Assembly: GCA_021160765.1 (NCBI GenBank)
Contig: JAGHBW010000170.1
Coordinates: forward strand, 1-8,593
Source: Thermoplasmata archaeon
Lineage (GTDB): Archaea; Thermoplasmatota; Penumbrarchaeia; Penumbrarchaeales; EX4484-36
DNA: 8,593 bases
Direction: 5' to 3'
Below the pieces are notes generated by a model that ran no database searches, was not told the DNA's origin, and saw only the letters and a program-made list of their open reading frames with translations. Both the position numbers and the translations under genes were made by a program. This document shows positions 5,008 through 8,593 of this stretch, piece after piece (position 1 is the first letter of the stretch; the number at the start of each line of letters is the position of its first letter).

Positions 5008-6282
5008 ATGGCCTCTCCAACCACCTTGAGGAGCAGAAGAATATCACTGCAGATCATAGCACTTGTCGTATCTGTGGCGGGGGTGGTGGGAGTCAAAGCC
5101 ACCTCTCTTATATATCCCTATTTCTTCTGCCCCGCCTCCCCCGGGGCTGTGGCAGCGTGTCCAATATGGATGATTGAGCACGGTGTTCTGGAGTACCACA
5201 GGGGCTTCGGGGCGGTCTTCGCCCTCATTGGCTACCTCCTGGGGCTCTTCATCCTCATCGGTGCCATCTTCGGAAGGGGTGCCTGTGGATGGGCCTGCCC
5301 CGTGGGCTTCTTCCAGGATGTGATGAAGCACCTGAGAACCACCCCTCTAAAGAACGTGAAACCCATCCACGTATTTCTCATCTCCATTGCCCTGATCCTC
5401 CCCGCCATGGCCTACTCCTCCATGGCACTTGGATATCTGGCAACGGTTGGGTTCTACCTCTTAATAGCCCTTGGGGTTCACACGACACTGAAGAGGGAGA
5501 GGGTGGTTGGAGGTGCACTTCTCGTCCTCCTGGGGGCGCTTCTGGTCGCCCTCACCCTCCTTCTTCAGAGGGGCATTATAGAGCCATACAGAATTCACCC
5601 AAGACCTCTTGCTTACCTCACAAGCATTGAATTCACGGGCTTCACAGGGCTTATCTCTCTCCTCACCGGGATCTCCTCCATTGCGATCCTGAAGTACAGG
5701 GAGAGGAGGGGCGACCCCTTCAGACTGAGAATGGGTGGCAAGGAGAGGCTGGCCCGGCCTGTGAAGTACTTTATTCTTCTTTCAATTGCACCACTTTCAT
5801 ACGTGACGGGCACGCTGGCTTTCACAGACGTTGACCCAGTTGGCGGGCTTGTGGCAACCCTACCCACCCTCTTCTATCAGCCAGAACTGTGGAGAGGGAA
5901 TCCCACCTTCTTCTGGATCAAGGCGTTTAACACCGCTCTTTTTGTTGCGCTCTCCATCACAGTGTACAGGGGCTGGTGCAGGTACCTCTGCCCCCTGGGT
6001 GCCCTCTGGGCCCCCTTCAACAGAACATCCCTTTTCAGGGTGGAATACAACCCCAAAAGGTGCATAGACTGCAACCTCTGCATTAAGGCGTGCCCCATGG
6101 GGCTGGATCCGAGGAAGCAGGTAAATACAGCGGAGTGCATCATGTGCGGGAAGTGTGTTGAGGTGTGTCCAACGGACGCTCTCGTCCTGAAGCTGGGGAG
6201 GAGAAGGCTTTCCAGACCATCACCCAGAGCAGATCTCATTCTGAAAAGATACGAAGAGGTGAAGGGGGGTGGTAGCAGATGA
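5008..6282 (+). CDS. NapH-like polytopic 4Fe-4S membrane protein (polyferredoxin)
   Basis: 424-residue integral membrane electron carrier. Several hydrophobic segments are visible (about 14-34, 66-88, 118-160, 165-185, 212-228, 253-271, 303-320). Two CxxxCP motifs of the NapH/CcoG type lie at CGWACP (C93, C97) and CRYLCP (C324, C328). A C-terminal cytoplasmic dicluster ferredoxin domain carries CIDCNLCIKACP (C352, 355, 358, 362) and CIMCGKCVEVCP (C377, 380, 383, 387). Two further cysteines, C41 and C51, sit in the loop after helix 1, probably on the outer face. Family members pass electrons between cytoplasmic donors and extracytoplasmic acceptors. No nitrate or nitrous-oxide reductase genes are present; instead the stop overlaps the start of a thioredoxin-like gene by 4 bp (ATGA), so translation is coupled and that protein is the likely partner. 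The start at 5008 has no SD and fits a leaderless message from the TATA box at 4976-4985. Confidence 0.88.
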   Translation: MASPTTLRSRRISLQIIALVVSVAGVVGVKATSLIYPYFFCPASPGAVAACPIWMIEHGVLEYHRGFGAVFALIGYLLGLFILIGAIFGRGACGWACPVGFFQDVMKHLRTTPLKNVKPIHVFLISIALILPAMAYSSMALGYLATVGFYLLIALGVHTTLKRERVVGGALLVLLGALLVALTLLLQRGIIEPYRIHPRPLAYLTSIEFTGFTGLISLLTGISSIAILKYRERRGDPFRLRMGGKERLARPVKYFILLSIAPLSYVTGTLAFTDVDPVGGLVATLPTLFYQPELWRGNPTFFWIKAFNTALFVALSITVYRGWCRYLCPLGALWAPFNRTSLFRVEYNPKRCIDCNLCIKACPMGLDPRKQVNTAECIMCGKCVEVCPTDALVLKLGRRRLSRPSPRADLILKRYEEVKGGGSR

Positions 6283-6911
6283 CCCTAAGCAGCTCCTCAA
6301 AGCGCCTTTTGGTTTGGGTGACCCTTATCCTTCTAGGTGCCGCCTTCCTCATCTCCGCCTACAATGAGGGATCGCTTGAGAAGACGAAGGCACTTGTGAA
6401 GGTTAAGTGTCTTGGATGCCTGGGCCTTGACCCTCACAGGGGCGGGGAGGTCTCCTTCTGGGTTGAGTACCCAAAGGGCTACAGTGGAGGGGAGAGTTGG
6501 AGGGTGGGAAAAACCCCAGAACATCCAGATTGGATTCTGGAAGAGCTGGGGGGGAAGAGAGTTGTGGTTCTCTTCTTCTGGGGAGAGGGGTGTGAGCCGT
6601 GTGCAAGGCAGTGGGAGGGGATGAGAAAACTGGGCTTTGTCACAGGTGAGGAGAGGGACGGTAGTATTTCCCCTGCTTACTCTGAAAACGTATCTCTTTA
6701 CTCCATGGATGCCGGTGTGGAGAGGTATCAGAGGGTTTACAACGTATACCTCCCTCCCCCCGGGAGCGCTGGTGTCCCCATGACTGTTGTGCTGACAACC
6801 TCGGAGAGCGGGGAGGTGCTCTGGTACTCAAGGGTTGGATACTGGGAGCCGAAGGAGGTGAAAGAGGTGGTTGAGGGTATCTTAGCGGGTGAGATAGTGG
6901 GGGCAAAATAG
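6279..6911 (+). CDS. Membrane-anchored thioredoxin-like protein with two CxxC motifs
   Basis: 210 residues. An N-terminal hydrophobic segment (about 9-27) anchors or exports the protein. A first thiol pair, KCLGC (C44, C47), follows in the linker, then a thioredoxin-fold domain with strand VVVLFFWG leading into CEPC (C105, C108) at the start of the active-site helix, and the cis-proline in GVPMT (P167). The domain has about 25 extra residues between the active-site helix and the central strand, and one sequon (N137). It probably acts as an extracytoplasmic thiol-disulfide oxidoreductase. It starts within the stop of the polyferredoxin gene (ATGA, 6279-6282), preceded by G-rich GGGGGGTGG, so the pair forms a tight operon. 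I infer that electrons flow from the polyferredoxin to one or both CxxC pairs, replacing DsbD/CcdA; no CcdA homologue is seen in the window. Direction (reduction or oxidation) is not certain. Confidence 0.87.
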   Translation: MTLSSSSKRLLVWVTLILLGAAFLISAYNEGSLEKTKALVKVKCLGCLGLDPHRGGEVSFWVEYPKGYSGGESWRVGKTPEHPDWILEELGGKRVVVLFFWGEGCEPCARQWEGMRKLGFVTGEERDGSISPAYSENVSLYSMDAGVERYQRVYNVYLPPPGSAGVPMTVVLTTSESGEVLWYSRVGYWEPKEVKEVVEGILAGEIVGAK

Positions 6912-6919
6912 TTAAATGA
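6912..6919 (+). promoter_or_regulatory. Possible TATA box for the phosphohexomutase gene
   Basis: TTAAATGA starts directly after the TAG stop of the thioredoxin-like gene. Its centre is about 48 bp from the ATG at 6963, predicting a transcript starting near 6941 that includes the SD. Read-through from the upstream operon is also possible. Confidence 0.35.
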
Positions 6920-6924
6920 AAGAA

Positions 6925-6929
6925 TTTTT
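6925..6929 (+). terminator. Short T-tract after the thioredoxin-like gene
   Basis: T5 in a short A/T-rich stretch 14 nt after the stop codon. It is a weak candidate for archaeal T-tract termination of the redox operon, lying just upstream of the predicted start of the next transcript. Confidence 0.25.
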
Positions 6930-6962
6930 CTCTCCTTCGTAGAGCACGAGGCGGTGCAGGGA

Positions 6963-8342
6963 ATGAAGAAGATATTCCGCGCCTACGATATAAGGGGAAT
7001 CTACGGATCAGAGCTGACAGCGGAACTTATGATGAAGATCGGCCAGGCCCTGGGCACATACGTTAGGAGGGAGATGGGTGGGGGCAGGGTCTCCGTGGGC
7101 GGAGACATAAGGACCACATCAGAACTTTTGATGAGGGCTCTTGAGGTTGGCCTTCTCTCCACAGGTATTGAGGTGGTCAGCCAGGGCACTACGGCCTTTG
7201 GTGTTGCTCTCTTCGGCGGCTGGAGGTCAAGGAGCGCCCTCTCCTGCTATATTACGGCCTCTCATCTGCCCCCGGAGTGGAACGGCCTTAAGATATATTA
7301 TGAGGACGGGGTGGGCTTCCCCACAGAGGAGATTGAGAGGATACGTGACATGGTGCTGGATGGGGGGGATTTTGATAGGGCCACCTGGAGGGACGTTAAG
7401 CCCGTTGAGGTGAGGCATTTCTTAAACCCCTATGTGGACTTCTTCAGGGACTCCTTCCAGATGGACGGGGACATCTCTGCCGCCGTTGATTGCGGCTCCG
7501 GTGCCACATGCCTCTCCGCACCCAGGGTCTTTAAGACTGTGGGGATAAAGCTGAAGAAGATACACTGCGAGGTGGATCCCTTCTTCTCTCAGAGGCCCTC
7601 CGAACCATCCCCAGAGGTTTTAGGGACAATGCGCTCCACTGTTCTTAAGGAGGGGCTTGACTTTGGAGTGGCCTTTGACGGGGATGGGGACAGAGCTGTT
7701 GTTGTGGACGATAAGGGGAGGTTTCTCTCAACTGACACTCTCGCCATCATACTGGCGAAGGACCTTTTGAAGGAGCACGGCGGGGGTATAATTCTAGCCA
7801 ATGTGGAGTCCTCAAGAGCCATTGAGGATGTTTTAGAGCCGCTGGGCGCGAAGGTTGTCAGAATAAAGGTGGGGCACACCTATCTGACCCAGCAGGCCAA
7901 GGAGCTCGGCGCCATCTTCGGGGTGGAGAAGAGCGGGCACATGATCATGCCCCAGTACTTCCTCTTTGACGATGCAATGGTCATACCAATAAGGCTCGCA
8001 CAACTCCTTTCCAGAGAGGGAGAGAAGCTTTCCAGCCTTGTTGACGAGGTGCCACAATACCCGTTCAGAAGCATCACTGTAGAATGCCCGGATGAGGTGA
8101 AATTCCAGGTTGTTGAGCGATTGAAGAAGAAGTACCACTCCAAGTACGACAGGGTGAACACGCTGGACGGGGTGCGGGTGGATATGGAGGAGGGATGGGT
8201 GCTCATAAGGGCCTCCAACACCTCACCCCTTATTCGCCTGAGCGCTGAGGCGAAGAAGGAGAGCCACCTTCAGAAGATAGTAAAGTCATTTAAGGGGGAT
8301 CTGCAGAAGGCTATATCAGCGGAGATGAGAAAGAGAAGGTAA
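6963..8342 (+). CDS. Phosphomannomutase/phosphoglucomutase (alpha-D-phosphohexomutase)
   Basis: 459-residue cytoplasmic enzyme of normal family length that interconverts hexose 6- and 1-phosphates, feeding GDP-mannose or UDP-glucose synthesis. Four active-site loops are visible: the phosphoserine loop ITASHLPPEWNG (S100); the metal loop DGDGDR (D239, D241, D243, R244); the sugar loop VEKSGH (E322, S324, H326); and the phosphate loop RASNTSP (416-422). The stretch TLDGVRVD...GW..IRASNT closely resembles Pseudomonas AlgC, suggesting dual phosphomannomutase/phosphoglucomutase activity rather than GlmM. Odd point: the usual Asn after Ser-His (SHNP) is Leu here. The ATG at 6963 is preferred over an in-frame GTG at 6954 because GGCGGTG (6950-6956) is 6 nt upstream and MKKIFRAYDIRG is the standard family N-terminus. 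It lies 51 bp after the redox operon and converges on the ligase gene with 5 bp between stops. It probably supplies sugar for the nearby glycosyltransferase. Confidence 0.94.
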   Translation: MKKIFRAYDIRGIYGSELTAELMMKIGQALGTYVRREMGGGRVSVGGDIRTTSELLMRALEVGLLSTGIEVVSQGTTAFGVALFGGWRSRSALSCYITASHLPPEWNGLKIYYEDGVGFPTEEIERIRDMVLDGGDFDRATWRDVKPVEVRHFLNPYVDFFRDSFQMDGDISAAVDCGSGATCLSAPRVFKTVGIKLKKIHCEVDPFFSQRPSEPSPEVLGTMRSTVLKEGLDFGVAFDGDGDRAVVVDDKGRFLSTDTLAIILAKDLLKEHGGGIILANVESSRAIEDVLEPLGAKVVRIKVGHTYLTQQAKELGAIFGVEKSGHMIMPQYFLFDDAMVIPIRLAQLLSREGEKLSSLVDEVPQYPFRSITVECPDEVKFQVVERLKKKYHSKYDRVNTLDGVRVDMEEGWVLIRASNTSPLIRLSAEAKKESHLQKIVKSFKGDLQKAISAEMRKRR

Positions 8343-8347
8343 AGGGT

Positions 8348-8593
8348 TCAGAGTACTCTCTTCTGCTGCGCTTTGTACATCTCCACAATTTCGTCCACCG
8401 TGGTAGCATCCTCAGCTCTCTTGTCATCTCTGTACCTGCCAGTGAACCTTGGGAAGCGGAGGGCCAAACCCGCCTCCTCTTTCAGTTTTCCAAACGCAGC
8501 AGTGTGAACTGGAGAGAACGTTATCTCTGCGCCCATAACCTCCATAACAACCCCCGGGGAGAAGTGAACATCAGGCTCTATCTTGCTCCACAC
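8348..8593 (-). CDS. lig: ATP-dependent DNA ligase, C-terminal fragment (partial at window edge)
   Basis: Only the last 81 residues are in the window; the frame is open to the right edge and the rest lies beyond. The fragment belongs to the OB-fold domain of archaeal/eukaryal-type (ligase I-like) ATP-dependent ligases, which seal nicks during replication and repair. Key landmarks: the strand with VVMEVMGAEITFSPVH and then nucleotidyltransferase motif VI in GLALRFPRFTGRYRDDK, whose Arg and Lys contact the ATP phosphates. The final stretch, EDATT...EIVEMYKAQQK, matches the usual archaeal ligase ending, so the C-terminus is complete. The first in-window codon is GTG but encodes an internal Val, not the start. 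The stop is 5 bp from that of the phosphohexomutase gene. No terminator is evident between the two. Confidence 0.92.
   Translation of the reverse strand: MWSKIEPDVHFSPGVVMEVMGAEITFSPVHTAAFGKLKEEAGLALRFPRFTGRYRDDKRAEDATTVDEIVEMYKAQQKRVL

Noticed and set aside
4955..5047. Extended N-terminus for the glycosyltransferase starting at 5047
   Set aside because: It would overlap the divergent polyferredoxin gene and the TATA box, and it adds 31 residues ahead of the conserved domain. The ATG at 4954 has SD-like sequence and correct promoter spacing.
5044..5331. Minus-strand open frame of 95 codons inside the polyferredoxin gene
   Set aside because: The plus-strand frame carries clear 4Fe-4S and transmembrane signatures over the same bases; the antisense frame has none and no initiation signals.
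5008..6911. Nitrate or nitrous-oxide reductase accessory operon
   Set aside because: The membrane protein resembles NapH/NosR in motifs, but no catalytic subunit is present, and the overlapping partner is a thioredoxin-like protein.
1..8593. CRISPR arrays, tRNA/rRNA genes, insertion sequences
   Set aside because: I found no regularly spaced repeats, no tRNA-like cloverleaf ending in CCA or with a TTCRA loop, and no transposase motif or flanking inverted repeats.

Overview
The window looks like chromosomal DNA of an archaeon. The signs are A/T-rich TATA boxes about 26-28 bp ahead of several start codons with no Shine-Dalgarno (SD) in between (leaderless pattern), SD sequences of the GGTGA type ahead of other genes, the C-terminal end of an archaeal/eukaryal-type ATP-dependent DNA ligase, a dolichol-phosphate-sugar-synthase-like glycosyltransferase, and a secreted protein dense in N-glycosylation sequons. 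Arginine is encoded mostly by AGG/AGA and the coding strands are strongly purine-loaded, as is common in thermophiles; that last point is inference. The sequence alone does not let me name the lineage. I see no rRNA, tRNA, CRISPR array, insertion sequence or phage gene.

Layout. Positions 1-2225 (minus strand) hold a two-gene operon: an AAA+ ATPase whose core resembles the PrkA/MoxR/Mg-chelatase class, followed by a very charged coiled-coil protein that runs off the left edge. A divergent promoter region (2226-2342) separates this operon from a small orphan protein (2343-2648, plus). Next is a tiny two-helix membrane protein with a Tyr/Pro/Gln-rich tail (2699-3040, plus), which has its own apparently leaderless promoter. 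A membrane-anchored extracytoplasmic protein with 12 sequons (3053-4054, minus) meets it tail to tail. A 189-bp A/T-rich gap (4055-4243) follows, containing a perfect dyad, several T-tracts and a terminator-like hairpin.

The right half starts with a family 2 glycosyltransferase (4244-4954, minus), divergent from a NapH-like polyferredoxin membrane protein (5008-6282, plus). A single palindromic TATA box lies almost exactly midway between the two start codons. The polyferredoxin gene overlaps by 4 bp a membrane-anchored thioredoxin-like protein (6279-6911). A phosphomannomutase/phosphoglucomutase (6963-8342, plus) follows, and its stop lies 5 bp from the stop of the convergent, truncated DNA ligase gene (8348-8593, minus).

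Two functional themes stand out. (1) Surface glycosylation: the phosphohexomutase could supply hexose-1-phosphate for nucleotide sugars, the glycosyltransferase could load the sugar onto a polyprenyl phosphate, and the sequon-rich protein is a plausible acceptor. (2) Transmembrane thiol redox: the polyferredoxin could carry cytoplasmic electrons to the CxxC motifs of the anchored thioredoxin. The AAA+/coiled-coil pair is the least explained module; its partner gene is incomplete here.
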